This document shows positions 52,513 to 60,406 of a DNA stretch of 64,000 bases, piece after piece. The position numbers and the translations under genes are program-made. The stretch's first letter is position 1. Each line of letters opens with the position of its first letter. Below the pieces are notes generated by a model. The model worked only from the letters and a program-made list of their open reading frames with translations, was not told the origin of the DNA and searched no databases. Source of the stretch: Parvibaculum sp. (GTDB taxonomy: Bacteria; Pseudomonadota; Alphaproteobacteria; Parvibaculales; Parvibaculaceae); contig JARLIS010000024.1 in the NCBI GenBank assembly GCA_031291615.1, positions 62,001-126,000 of the forward strand. The letters run 5' to 3'.

Positions 52513-52875
52513 ATGGCGACAGTTACGATGTGGCACAATCCGCGTTGCAGCACCTCCCGCACGACGCTCTCTCTTCTCGATCAGCACGGGCTTCAGCCCG
52601 AAATCGTCGAATATCTGAAGACGCCGCCGAGCGCCGACGAGATCAAGGCGGTGCTGAAAAAACTCCACATGAAGCCGCGCGAATTCATTCGCAAGAAAGA
52701 GCCGCTCTACAAGGAGCTGAGCCTCGACAAGGAAAGCGTGACTGACGATCAGCTTGTGGCGGCGATGGCTGCAAATCCGGTGCTGATCGAACGTCCCGTC
52801 GTTTTCTACGGTGCGCGCGCCGCACTCGGCCGGCCGCCCGAAAACGTTCTCGATCTCTTCACCGATCTTATCTGA
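52513..52875 (+). CDS. arsC: Arsenate reductase (ArsC, glutaredoxin-dependent type)
   Basis: A 120-residue thioredoxin-fold protein. The active-site Cys12 sits in HNPRCSTSR and the third conserved Arg is in IERPVVF. Family length is about 115-140. Other ars genes are absent, so it may be a Spx/ArsC-like reductase of wider use. Starts 14 bases after pyrD; its last eight bases overlap the convergent MATE gene. Confidence 0.9.
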   Translation: MATVTMWHNPRCSTSRTTLSLLDQHGLQPEIVEYLKTPPSADEIKAVLKKLHMKPREFIRKKEPLYKELSLDKESVTDDQLVAAMAANPVLIERPVVFYGARAALGRPPENVLDLFTDLI

Positions 52876-54196
52876 GCGCCGACGCGGCGATGCGGGCATA
52901 GAAGGGCGCGAGCGTCGCGGCCCGCGCCACATAAAAGATCGCCAATGCCGCCCAGAGACCGTGATTGCCGTAGCCTGGCGTCAGCAAGGCCCAGGCGGCA
53001 AGAAAGATCGCCAGCGCCATCGCCATGGCATTGCGCATTTCGCGCGTATGCGTCGCGCCGATGAAAATGCCGTCGAGCAGGAAACACCAGACAGCGGCGA
53101 AGGGAATAAGCGCGGCCCAAGGAAGGTAGGTCCGCGCCTCCGTTCGCACGAGTTCCGATGCGGTCAGCGCGTCGATGAGCAAGGGGCCGGCGAGATAGAC
53201 GAAACCCGACATGAAGACCGCGGCGCCGCCCGCCCACAAGGTGGAGAGCTTCACCGCGCGGTCGAAGGTCTCCTTCGTGCGCGCGCCGACCGCCTCTCCC
53301 ACCAGCGCTTCGGCGGCCGAGCAGAAAGCGTCGAGCAGAAAGGCCGAAAAGGCGACGAACTGGCCGAGCACCGCATTGGCCGCCAGCGTCACGTCGCCCG
53401 CCCTGGCGCCCTGCGCGGTGAAGAACGAGAAGGCGAAGATCAGGCAGAATGTGCGGATCATGATGTCGCGATTGACCGCGATCATGCGCGACAGCCGTGC
53501 AGGATCGAGTATCCGCGCCCGGCTCCAGCTCGAAAACCCCGCCCAGCCCGTCGATCTGAGGTCGCGCCAGGCGATGGCGACGCCGACAAGCGCGGCCGAA
53601 ATCTCGGCGATCAGCGTGCCCGTCGCCACGCCTTTCACGGCCCAGCCGAACCCCATGACGAAAGTGACATTGAGCGCGATGTTGAGCCCGTTCATGAAAA
53701 CTTGCAGCACAAGCGCGATGTTCGGCTTCTGCCGTCCGATGAACCAGCCGAGCAGCGCGAAATTCGCCAGGGCGAAGGGCGCGCTCCAGATGCGGATGGA
53801 AAAGAAATCATGCGCCATCGCCTGCACGCGGTCGCTGCCCTTGAGGAGCGCCAGCGCCGCGACGACGATGGGCCATTGCAGCAGGACGAGCGCAAGCCCG
53901 ATAGCGCCCGCGACGAGAAGCGCGCGGCCGAGATTGGCGCTCACCTCGTCGGCGTCGCGCGCGCCGAGCGCCTGCGCGGTGAGACCCGTCGTTCCCATGC
54001 GCAGGAAGCCGAAGCCCCAATAGACGAAATTGAAAATCGTCGCGCCGAGCGCAATGGCGCCGAGCGCCGCCGGATCGGGAATGCGCCCGATCACCACCAT
54101 GTCGGCAAGGCCGAGGAGCGGCGTCGAAATATTCGACAGCACGATCGGCCAGGCGAGCTTCAACACCCGGCCATGCGTGACGCGGGCTCCGCTCAT
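52868..54196 (-). CDS. MATE family efflux transporter (DinF-like)
   Basis: A 442-residue inner-membrane antiporter with 12 predicted helices in two six-helix halves. The start LKLAWPIVLSNISTPLLGLADMVVIGR is the MATE signature, followed by GFLRMGTTGLTAQALGARD. It belongs to the DinF-like branch. Expels cationic drugs or metabolites with Na or H ions; the substrate is not readable. The ATG directly follows the CYTH gene stop without a gap, so it is the last gene of a four-gene operon. Confidence 0.92.
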   Translation of the reverse strand: MSGARVTHGRVLKLAWPIVLSNISTPLLGLADMVVIGRIPDPAALGAIALGATIFNFVYWGFGFLRMGTTGLTAQALGARDADEVSANLGRALLVAGAIGLALVLLQWPIVVAALALLKGSDRVQAMAHDFFSIRIWSAPFALANFALLGWFIGRQKPNIALVLQVFMNGLNIALNVTFVMGFGWAVKGVATGTLIAEISAALVGVAIAWRDLRSTGWAGFSSWSRARILDPARLSRMIAVNRDIMIRTFCLIFAFSFFTAQGARAGDVTLAANAVLGQFVAFSAFLLDAFCSAAEALVGEAVGARTKETFDRAVKLSTLWAGGAAVFMSGFVYLAGPLLIDALTASELVRTEARTYLPWAALIPFAAVWCFLLDGIFIGATHTREMRNAMAMALAIFLAAWALLTPGYGNHGLWAALAIFYVARAATLAPFYARIAASALR

Positions 54197-54763
54197 TCAG
54201 CGGGTCTCGCCGATGAGAGAGGAGATATCCGGATTTGGGCTTGCCGCCAGTCGAGCCAGCGCGAAACCCGAATAGCGCGCATCGTCGGTGACTTCCAAAC
54301 GGGCGAACTCCGGCATGGCATAGGTTGTCATCGCCACATCGTCGTCGAACTCGATTTCGGCGAGTATTAACCCCTTGAGCGGCGGCTCGAATATATCGAC
54401 CGCGGCGCGCCGTCCGCCGCGCTCGAAATTGATGCGCCGCTTCTTCAGCACGAGGCCGCCAAGAGCCTGTAGCCGAGCATGTTCGCCCTCGCTCAAGTAG
54501 AGTGTGGTGATGAGCCGGTGGCGCGGATCGGCGAGCTGGACCTTCTTTGACAGCCGCCTGTAGTTCACGCCGCCATCGAGCGGTTCGGCCGAGCGCAGGC
54601 GAAGCGCGCTGCCGGGAATATAGAGATCGACGATATCGAGACGCGTTCCCGAACGCAGCGCCGCTTCCGGCACGGCATCGCAGAGCCATCGCCGCTCACG
54701 TTCGATCTGCGCATATTTGAGATGCGGAAAGCCGACGGGAGGTTCGATACCGTCCGTGGTCAT
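54197..54763 (-). CDS. CYTH-like (triphosphate tunnel metalloenzyme) domain protein
   Basis: 188 residues. The N-terminal QIERERRWL resembles the E-x-E-x-K strand of CYTH proteins; later come YRRLSKKVQ, LKKRRINF with clustered Lys/Arg, and the acidic pair in LILAEIEFDDD. These are the expected tunnel residues for binding triphosphate and metal. Activity could be tripolyphosphatase, thiamine triphosphatase or cyclase; not resolved. It overlaps the thioesterase gene upstream (ATGA, 54760-54763) and abuts the MATE gene. Confidence 0.7.
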   Translation of the reverse strand: MTTDGIEPPVGFPHLKYAQIERERRWLCDAVPEAALRSGTRLDIVDLYIPGSALRLRSAEPLDGGVNYRRLSKKVQLADPRHRLITTLYLSEGEHARLQALGGLVLKKRRINFERGGRRAAVDIFEPPLKGLILAEIEFDDDVAMTTYAMPEFARLEVTDDARYSGFALARLAASPNPDISSLIGETR

Positions 54764-55194
54764 TTCCCGTCGGGCTCGTCCGCCGCTTTCAGCAGGAAAT
54801 GTCCGTGCGCCGTGGCGATCAGTCTTGAATGATCTTCCTGCCAGGCTTCGGCAAGCACGGTCGCGACGCGGCGCCCCTGCTTGGTGATCTTCGCCCGGCC
54901 ATATGTGTCCATCGGCTTGCCGGAACGCAGATAGTCGATGGTGAGGCCGATCGGTTTCGGCAGGGCCGAGATGCCTGTCTCGAAGGCAAGCTGGATGATC
55001 GCGGTCATTTCGAGGAAGGCGCCGATGACGCCGCCATGCAGCGCCGGGAGAACGGGGTTGCCGATGAGTTTGCGGTCGAATTTGAGAATGGTCGTGATCT
55101 CGTTGCCTTTGCGGTCGACGCTGATGCCGAGGAAGCGCGCATAGGGGATCGCCTGGACGAACCGATCGAGATCGGGCGCGGGTGTTTCGCTCAT
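54760..55194 (-). CDS. PaaI-type hotdog thioesterase, second copy
   Basis: A 144-residue hotdog-fold thioesterase with LPALHGGVIGAFLEMTAI, where HGG-x-x-x-x-x-x-E carries the catalytic region. Acts on acyl-CoA; chain type unknown. Coupled on both sides by ATGA overlaps (55191-55194 and 54760-54763). It is distinct from its upstream neighbour (HGGVITTLLDNACG), so the pair is an old duplication or a heteromeric enzyme. Confidence 0.88.
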   Translation of the reverse strand: MSETPAPDLDRFVQAIPYARFLGISVDRKGNEITTILKFDRKLIGNPVLPALHGGVIGAFLEMTAIIQLAFETGISALPKPIGLTIDYLRSGKPMDTYGRAKITKQGRRVATVLAEAWQEDHSRLIATAHGHFLLKAADEPDGK

Positions 55195-55697
55195 GCCTTG
55201 TCTCCGAGCTTGGCGATGAAGCCCGTCGCCTCCGGAAAATCCGTCGGCGTGGCGCGGTTGGCCGCCAGCATGAAGGTGCCGACCGAGGTGGCGATCGGAT
55301 CGGCCTCGTCGGTGTGATAGGCGGTGCCGCGCACAAAGGCGATGTTGCGCGTCACCTTGTAACAATGCGCATGCGCCATCAGCGCGAGGCCGGGCGTCGC
55401 CGGCTTCATGTAGTCGATGCGCAGATCGAGCGTCGCAATCGACATGCGTTCGGGCAGCGCCAGCTGCACGGCGGTCCCGCAGGCATTGTCGAGCAGCGTC
55501 GTGATGACGCCGCCATGGATGACGCCCGTCTCGACATTGCCGATGAGCTTTTCGTCATAGGGCACCGAGACCCAGGAATGCCCCCGCGCCGCATCGACGA
55601 TGGAAAGCCCCAGCGCACGGGCATGCGGCACATGCTCGATGAGGACGCTTTTCATGGTCTCGACGATGTCGGGCGGAAGCCGGTTGTCGCTGGGCAT
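55191..55697 (-). CDS. PaaI-type hotdog thioesterase, first copy
   Basis: 168 residues from ATG 55697, preceded by AGGACA. The core is TGVIHGGVITTLLDNACGTAV with the canonical HGG and Asp of PaaI-like enzymes, then LRIDYMKPATPG. An ATG at 55757 would add 20 residues, but a predicted promoter (-10 at 55754-55749) would start transcription after it. First gene of the thioesterase-thioesterase-CYTH-MATE operon, divergent from a TetR gene. Confidence 0.88.
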   Translation of the reverse strand: MPSDNRLPPDIVETMKSVLIEHVPHARALGLSIVDAARGHSWVSVPYDEKLIGNVETGVIHGGVITTLLDNACGTAVQLALPERMSIATLDLRIDYMKPATPGLALMAHAHCYKVTRNIAFVRGTAYHTDEADPIATSVGTFMLAANRATPTDFPEATGFIAKLGDKA

Positions 55698-55748
55698 TTT
55701 TTGTCCTGGCGCTGATGTCGGGGCCTGAGTGTAAAGAGCGGAATCGAG

Positions 55749-55862
55749 CTTATCCATCCTTCGTTCCGATTCGGTCAATTTGCATCAAGCCTTTGAATTG
55801 GCGGCTTTTTTTGCGGCCTCGCCCCTGCGTCAAATTGACCTTTCCCCGGCTTCGTCTAGATT
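55749..55862. promoter_or_regulatory. Divergent promoters with mirror-image TTGACC elements
   Basis: GGTCAATTTG (55773-55782) and CAAATTGACC (55831-55840) are exact 10-base reverse complements 48 bases apart. Each holds a -35 TTGACC facing outward. Rightward: TTGACC (55835-55840), 16 bases, TAGATT (55857-55862) for the TetR gene. Leftward: TTGACC, 18 bases, GATAAG (55754-55749) for the thioesterase operon. The extra shared CAAA suggests a bound regulator as well. Confidence 0.6.
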
Positions 55863-55943
55863 AGGCGCCGGGGCATTCGGTTCGAGGAGATGCGTGATGG
55901 CGACGGGGGCTTGGTTGAGGCCGGGACGAAACATGGAACCTCC

Positions 55944-56618
55944 ATGCCAGAGGTGAAAGAGAAGCAGCCGCCTCTGCCCGAGGCCGGCGCCTACGAAGCC
56001 GGGCCGAAGCCCAGGGGCAAGCGCGAACAGACGAAGCTCAACAATCGCGAGGCGATCCTCAACGCCGCGCGCGATGTCTTTGCCGAACTCGGCTATGGCG
56101 CGACGACCGTCCGCGACATCATCCGCCAGACGGGCCTCGCATCGGGCACCTTCTACAATTATTTCAAGAGCAAGGAAGAAGTCTTCGAAGCGTTGATGGA
56201 CGACGGGATGCGCCGCATCCGTCCGAGGCTGAAGGCCGACCGCATCCGCTCGCGCACCTTCGAGGAATTCATTCGCAACGCCTATCGCACCTATTTCGAT
56301 TATCTGGCGAGCGATCACACGACCTTCCAGATGATGCGCCGCAATCCGAACATGCTTCGCGTGCGCATGGATACGCCCGAAGTTCTCGCGGGCTTCGAGG
56401 AGATCCGCGAATATATCGAGGAGGATATTCGCGAAGGAAGTCTTCCGCCCGTCGACTCGGAATATCTGATGGCCGCACTCGTCGGCATCGCCATGGAAAT
56501 CGGCGACCGCATGATCCTTCGCGAACAGGTCGACGCGCGCACCGCCGCCGAGTTCGCGACGACGCTCGTGCTCAAGGGCTTTCACGGACTTCCGATGAAA
56601 GCGGCTGCGAAGAAATAA
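55944..56618 (+). CDS. TetR/AcrR family transcriptional regulator
   Basis: 224 residues from ATG 55944. The helix-turn-helix occupies about 28-75 (NREAILNAARDVFAELGYGATTVRDIIRQ, then GLASGTFYNYFKSKEEVFEAL). A charged, Pro-rich tail precedes it. The ligand-binding part resembles regulators of acyl or lipid metabolism, without proof. An ATG at 55890 would lengthen it by 18 residues. It shares its promoter region with the divergent thioesterase operon and is followed by a hydrolase 18 bases downstream. Confidence 0.9.
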   Translation: MPEVKEKQPPLPEAGAYEAGPKPRGKREQTKLNNREAILNAARDVFAELGYGATTVRDIIRQTGLASGTFYNYFKSKEEVFEALMDDGMRRIRPRLKADRIRSRTFEEFIRNAYRTYFDYLASDHTTFQMMRRNPNMLRVRMDTPEVLAGFEEIREYIEEDIREGSLPPVDSEYLMAALVGIAMEIGDRMILREQVDARTAAEFATTLVLKGFHGLPMKAAAKK

Positions 56619-56636
56619 CCGGCAGGGGCGGGGCAT

Positions 56637-57662
56637 ATGAATATCCAGAAACTCATCATTCGCGGGCTCATGAAGCTGCCGGATGCGGCGCTCCTCGCCA
56701 TGGCGGGCGGCAAGCCGCTCCACATCGATGGCCAAACGCTCGATGCGCGAGTCCAGTTCCTGGCCGCGCAGGGGGCGAAGTCGCCCTCGCTGACGACGCT
56801 CGATCCGGTGACGGGCCGCGCCGCAACCGCGCAGGGGCTCGCGCTGCTCGACGGCGCGCCGCGCGCAAACGTCGTCGTGAAGGACATGAAAGTGCCGGGA
56901 CCGGCGGGCCCGCTCGATGCGCGGCTCTACACGCCCGCCGAAGCGAAGGGGCAGCTTCCCGGTCTCGTCTTCTTTCACTTCGGCGGCTGCGTCATCGGCG
57001 ATCTCGACACCTGCCATACCTTCTGCACCATGCTCGCCGACATGGCGCAATGCGTCGTGCTGTCCGTCGCCTATCGCCTCGCGCCGGAACACAAGTTTCC
57101 GGCCGCCGCAGACGACGCGCTTGCCGCCTTCCGCTATGCGCGCGACAACGCTGCCTCGCTCGGCATGTCGCACCGCATCGGTGTCGGCGGCGATAGCGCG
57201 GGCGGCTATCTCTCCGCCCTCGTCGCGCAGGAAACGAAGCGCCTTGGCGAGGGGGAGCCAGCACTCCAGCTTCTGATCTACCCCGTCACCGACATGACCT
57301 GGCGCGGCGGCTCATGGGACAGTTGCGCCGACGTCTATCCGCTGACGCGCGAGATCATGCAATGGTTCATCGACCAATATCTGAACGAAGCGGGCGAGGC
57401 CGAAGGCGTTCGCGCTTCGCCGCTCAAGGCGCAATCGCTTGAAGGCCTGTGCCGCGCCATCGTCGTCACCGCCGGTTTCGACGTGCTGCGCGACCAGGGC
57501 ATCGCCTATGCGGAACGGCTGAAGGAAAGCGGCGTCCGGACGATCTATCGCAGCTATGACGAACTCGCCCATGCCTTCACGGCCATGACGGGCGTCGTTC
57601 CGGCGGCAAGGCGCGCTTGCGAGGAAATCGCCCGCGACGTTCGCGGCGCGCTTCACGGTTGA
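56637..57662 (+). CDS. Alpha/beta hydrolase of the hormone-sensitive lipase family
   Basis: 341 residues. HSL-type oxyanion region HFGGCVIG stands in place of HGGG, nucleophile GDSAGGY, Asp in GFDVLRDQG and His in LAHAFTAM. The N-terminal cap is about 85 residues. Likely an esterase for short or medium acyl esters. GGCAGGGGCGGGG precedes the ATG; probably co-transcribed with the TetR gene. The last 10 bases overlap the convergent hydrolase. Confidence 0.88.
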   Translation: MNIQKLIIRGLMKLPDAALLAMAGGKPLHIDGQTLDARVQFLAAQGAKSPSLTTLDPVTGRAATAQGLALLDGAPRANVVVKDMKVPGPAGPLDARLYTPAEAKGQLPGLVFFHFGGCVIGDLDTCHTFCTMLADMAQCVVLSVAYRLAPEHKFPAAADDALAAFRYARDNAASLGMSHRIGVGGDSAGGYLSALVAQETKRLGEGEPALQLLIYPVTDMTWRGGSWDSCADVYPLTREIMQWFIDQYLNEAGEAEGVRASPLKAQSLEGLCRAIVVTAGFDVLRDQGIAYAERLKESGVRTIYRSYDELAHAFTAMTGVVPAARRACEEIARDVRGALHG

Positions 57663-58516
57663 CGCAGAAACGCGATCAACGCCGCATTGACGCGGCCGGG
57701 TTCCTCGTGGTGGACCCAATGCGTCGCACCTTCGATGAAGAGCTTCTGCCCCTTCTCGCATAGAGCGAGGCTCGCTTCCGCGCCCGACACGGCGCCGAAC
57801 TTGTCGTCGAGGCCCCATATCACAAGCGCCGGCGCCTTGATCCAAGGCAGCGCCTCCGGCATCCGCTTCTTCAGCAAGGCGCGATACCAGTTGACCATGG
57901 CGGTAAGCGCACCCGGACGCGACCATGCGGCGCGATAGGCCGCGAAGCCTTCCGCCGTGAAGGTGCCGGGCCTGCTCGACGATACGAGCCCGTCATAGAG
58001 CCCCTTGTAATTCTTCGACCGCATCATCGCTTCCGGCAGCACCGGCAGACGGAACATCTGGACATACCAGCTTTTGCGTCGCTGTTCCTTGTCATCGCGC
58101 ATAGCCTTCCGCCAGAGGGTGGGATGAGGCGCATTGATGGCGACCATGCGGTCGAGTCGTTCGGGCCTTGTCGTCGCCAGCCACCAGACGACGGAAGCGC
58201 CCCAATCGTGTCCGACGATCTTCACCTTTGCCAAGCCGAAATGATCGGCAAGGCCGATGACGTCCTCCACCAGCCGGTCGAGATCGTAGGCGGCGACGCC
58301 CTTGGGTTTTCCGCTGAGATTGTAGCCGCGCTGATCCGGCGCGATGACGCGGAAGCCTGCCGCGGCGAGCGCCGGAATCTGCGCCTGCCAGCCGGCCCAG
58401 AACTCCGGGAATCCGTGCAGGAGGATGACGGGCGGCGCGTCGGCGGCGCCCGCTTCGGCGTAACGAATGTCGAGCCCGTTGATCTGCGCCCGGCCGAACC
58501 GGATGTCGTCACCCAT
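57653..58516 (-). CDS. Alpha/beta hydrolase, epoxide hydrolase-like
   Basis: 287 residues. HGFPEFWAGW, the oxyanion segment of epoxide hydrolases, DQRGYNLS, and the nucleophile elbow GHDWGAS with Asp as nucleophile. Acid partner in WGLDDKFG and His in THWVHHEEP. Lid Tyr residues are plausible but not verified, so haloalkane or fluoroacetate dehalogenase activity cannot be excluded; HGFPE with GHDWG favours epoxide hydrolase. Transcribed away from the riboswitch gene. Confidence 0.85.
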   Translation of the reverse strand: MGDDIRFGRAQINGLDIRYAEAGAADAPPVILLHGFPEFWAGWQAQIPALAAAGFRVIAPDQRGYNLSGKPKGVAAYDLDRLVEDVIGLADHFGLAKVKIVGHDWGASVVWWLATTRPERLDRMVAINAPHPTLWRKAMRDDKEQRRKSWYVQMFRLPVLPEAMMRSKNYKGLYDGLVSSSRPGTFTAEGFAAYRAAWSRPGALTAMVNWYRALLKKRMPEALPWIKAPALVIWGLDDKFGAVSGAEASLALCEKGQKLFIEGATHWVHHEEPGRVNAALIAFLRQP

Positions 58517-58571
58517 TTGCGCCCCCCTCTTTCGCCTTGCCGTTCTGCGAGGCCTCGTGCTATTCCCCTGT

Positions 58572-58728
58572 CGTCCTTAGGGGAGTAGCCGCCCTCCTTC
58601 ATCCCTGCAATTTTCCTGCATGTATGATCGAGAGGGGCGCGCGTCAACAAACTTGGTTGCAGGCGAAAGCCCTGACCATGGCGCGCGTGTCCGGTGCCTT
58701 TGCACCGTTTGGCGAGACCTTTGGCTCA
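58572..58728 (+). promoter_or_regulatory. yybP-ykoY (Mn2+) riboswitch
   Basis: The 5' block CCTTAGGGGAGTAGCC (58575-58590) and the 3' block GGCGAGACCTTTGG (58711-58724) are the two conserved halves of the yybP-ykoY aptamer, with several hairpins between them (for example GGTGCCTTTGCACC, 58693-58706). The gene it precedes encodes a TMEM165/GDT1-type cation exporter, a known partner of this RNA class. Manganese should increase expression. A rigorous covariance match was not run. Confidence 0.85.
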
Positions 58729-58740
58729 TGCGCGATGCCC

Positions 58741-58790
58741 GGCCGGGCAGTCGTGTCCATGAGTCATTGGTTTCTCTGCCCGGCCCGAGG
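58741..58790 (+). promoter_or_regulatory. Ribosome-site hairpin of the Mn2+ riboswitch
   Basis: GGCCGGGCAG (58741-58750) is the exact complement of CTGCCCGGCC (58776-58785), whose end touches the GAGG ribosome-binding site (58787-58790) of the GTG start at 58799. The alternative TGCCCGGCCGGGCA palindrome (58737-58750) uses the left arm, so the two folds exclude each other and could gate translation. Confidence 0.65.
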
Positions 58791-58798
58791 AAATCGCT

Positions 58799-59371
58799 GT
58801 GGAAGCCTTCTTCATTTCGCTCTCCGCCGTCGCCATCGCCGAAATTGGCGACAAGACGCAATTGCTGACGCTTGTGCTCGCGGCGCGTTTCGGCAAGCCC
58901 TGGCCGCTCATCGCCGGCATATTCGTCGCGACCGTTCTCAACCATACGATCGCCGCCGAACTCGGCGTGCTGATTGCGGGCGCTCTGACGCCGCATGTGC
59001 TGCAATGGGTGCTTGCGGTTTCCTTCTTCGCGGGCGGCGTCTGGATGCTGATCCCCGACAAGGCGGGCGATGTGCCCTCGGGCGTCGCCTCGCGCTTCGG
59101 GCCTTTCCTCACCACGACCATCGCCTTCTTCCTCGCGGAGATCGGCGATAAGACGCAGGTGGCGACCATAGGCCTTGCCGCCCGGTTCCATGATGTGGCC
59201 TTGGTTGCGGCGGGCACGACGCTTGGCATGATGTTGGCCAATGTGCCGGTGGTTTTCGTCGGGGAGGCGGCGGCGAAGTTCCTGCCGATGCAGCTGGTGC
59301 ACGGCGCGGCGGCGGCGATCTTCATCGCGCTTGGCTGCGTCACGGCGCTTGAAGCGCTTGGGTTCGTCTGA
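58799..59371 (+). CDS. TMEM165/GDT1 family Mn2+/Ca2+ exporter
   Basis: A 190-residue membrane protein with six helices in two inverted repeats, each with E-x-G-D-K-(T/S): EIGDKTQ at 15-21 and 114-120. These Glu and Asp residues bind the cation. UPF0016 proteins export manganese in bacteria. The start is GTG 58799 with GAGG eight bases before it. Controlled by the Mn2+ riboswitch just upstream, which supports a manganese role rather than calcium. Confidence 0.93.
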   Translation: MEAFFISLSAVAIAEIGDKTQLLTLVLAARFGKPWPLIAGIFVATVLNHTIAAELGVLIAGALTPHVLQWVLAVSFFAGGVWMLIPDKAGDVPSGVASRFGPFLTTTIAFFLAEIGDKTQVATIGLAARFHDVALVAAGTTLGMMLANVPVVFVGEAAAKFLPMQLVHGAAAAIFIALGCVTALEALGFV

Positions 59372-59418
59372 CGGCCGCCTTATGCTCCCTGCAAAGAAAT
59401 TGAAAGAGGGAGAGACCG

Positions 59419-60396
59419 ATGCGCACTCTGCGCGTGCATGAGCTGTCGGAGGACATTTCCGTTCTCCGCATGGATGAAGTGACTTTGCCGCCGCCCGGCG
59501 AAGGCGAGCTGCGCCTGAAGCTCAAGGCCTGTTCGATCAACTTCCCCGACATTCTGATGGTGCAGGGCAAGTACCAGTTCAAGCCGGAGCTGCCTTTCGC
59601 GCCCGGCATGGAAGGGGCGGGCATCGTGGACGCGGTCGGCGCGGGCGTGACGAAGTTCAGGCCCGGCGACAAGGTGGTCGCCGGCCTTCGCATCGGCGGC
59701 TTCGCGGAAGAAGTGAACATTCCCGCCGGCAATTGCCGCCCCATTCCCGCCGGCATGGACTTCGTGAAAGCCGCCGCCTATCCCGCCGCCTATCTCACGG
59801 CCTATGTCGGGCTCGTCATTCGCGGCAACCTGAAGGCGGGCGAGACGCTGCTCGTCCATGGAAGCACGGGCGGCGTCGGCATGGCGGCCGTCGACATGGG
59901 GAAGATGCTGGGCGCAACCGTGATCGCGACATCGGCCTCCGACGAAAAGCTGAAGGTGGTGAAAGCGCGCGGCGCCGACCATGTGCTGAACGTCACGCAC
60001 GGCTTCCGCGAAGAAGTGAAGGCGCTGACGGGCGGCAAGGGCGCCGATGTCGTCTACGATCCGGTCGGCGGCGACGTCTTCGATGAAAGCGTCCGCTGCA
60101 TCGCGTGGAACGGGCGGCTTCTCGTCATCGGCTTCACCAGCGGCCGCATACCGACCGTGTCGGTCAACATGCCGCTCATCAAGGGCTTCTCGGTCGTCGG
60201 CGTCCGCGCCGGTGAATACGGACGCCGCGACCCGGAGGCGGGCAGGCGGAACATCGAGGCGATCGACCGTCTCGCCGCCGAAGGCAAGATCGATCCCTAT
60301 GTCTGCGCCACCTTCCCGCTCGAACGCGCGGTGGACGCCATGCGCATGCTTCAGAACCGCGAAGCGGTCGGCAAGGTCGTCGTCACCATGAACTAG
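59419..60396 (+). CDS. NADPH:quinone oxidoreductase-like medium-chain dehydrogenase
   Basis: 325 residues of the zinc-free MDR family. GroES-like N-terminal fold with SINFPDILMVQGKYQFKP, FAPGMEGAGIV, and the Rossmann motif GSTGGVGMAAV near 150; YDPVGGDVFDES follows. No zinc-binding Cys/His set is present. Members reduce quinones or enoyl/acryloyl groups with NADPH; the exact substrate is not readable. GAGGGAGAGACC precedes the ATG. Confidence 0.9.
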   Translation: MRTLRVHELSEDISVLRMDEVTLPPPGEGELRLKLKACSINFPDILMVQGKYQFKPELPFAPGMEGAGIVDAVGAGVTKFRPGDKVVAGLRIGGFAEEVNIPAGNCRPIPAGMDFVKAAAYPAAYLTAYVGLVIRGNLKAGETLLVHGSTGGVGMAAVDMGKMLGATVIATSASDEKLKVVKARGADHVLNVTHGFREEVKALTGGKGADVVYDPVGGDVFDESVRCIAWNGRLLVIGFTSGRIPTVSVNMPLIKGFSVVGVRAGEYGRRDPEAGRRNIEAIDRLAAEGKIDPYVCATFPLERAVDAMRMLQNREAVGKVVVTMN

Positions 60397-60406
60397 GCGC
60401 GCAATT

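Noticed and set aside
52811..54370. 519-residue plus-strand frame
   Set aside because: Antisense of the MATE transporter, whose 12 helices and signature are clear.
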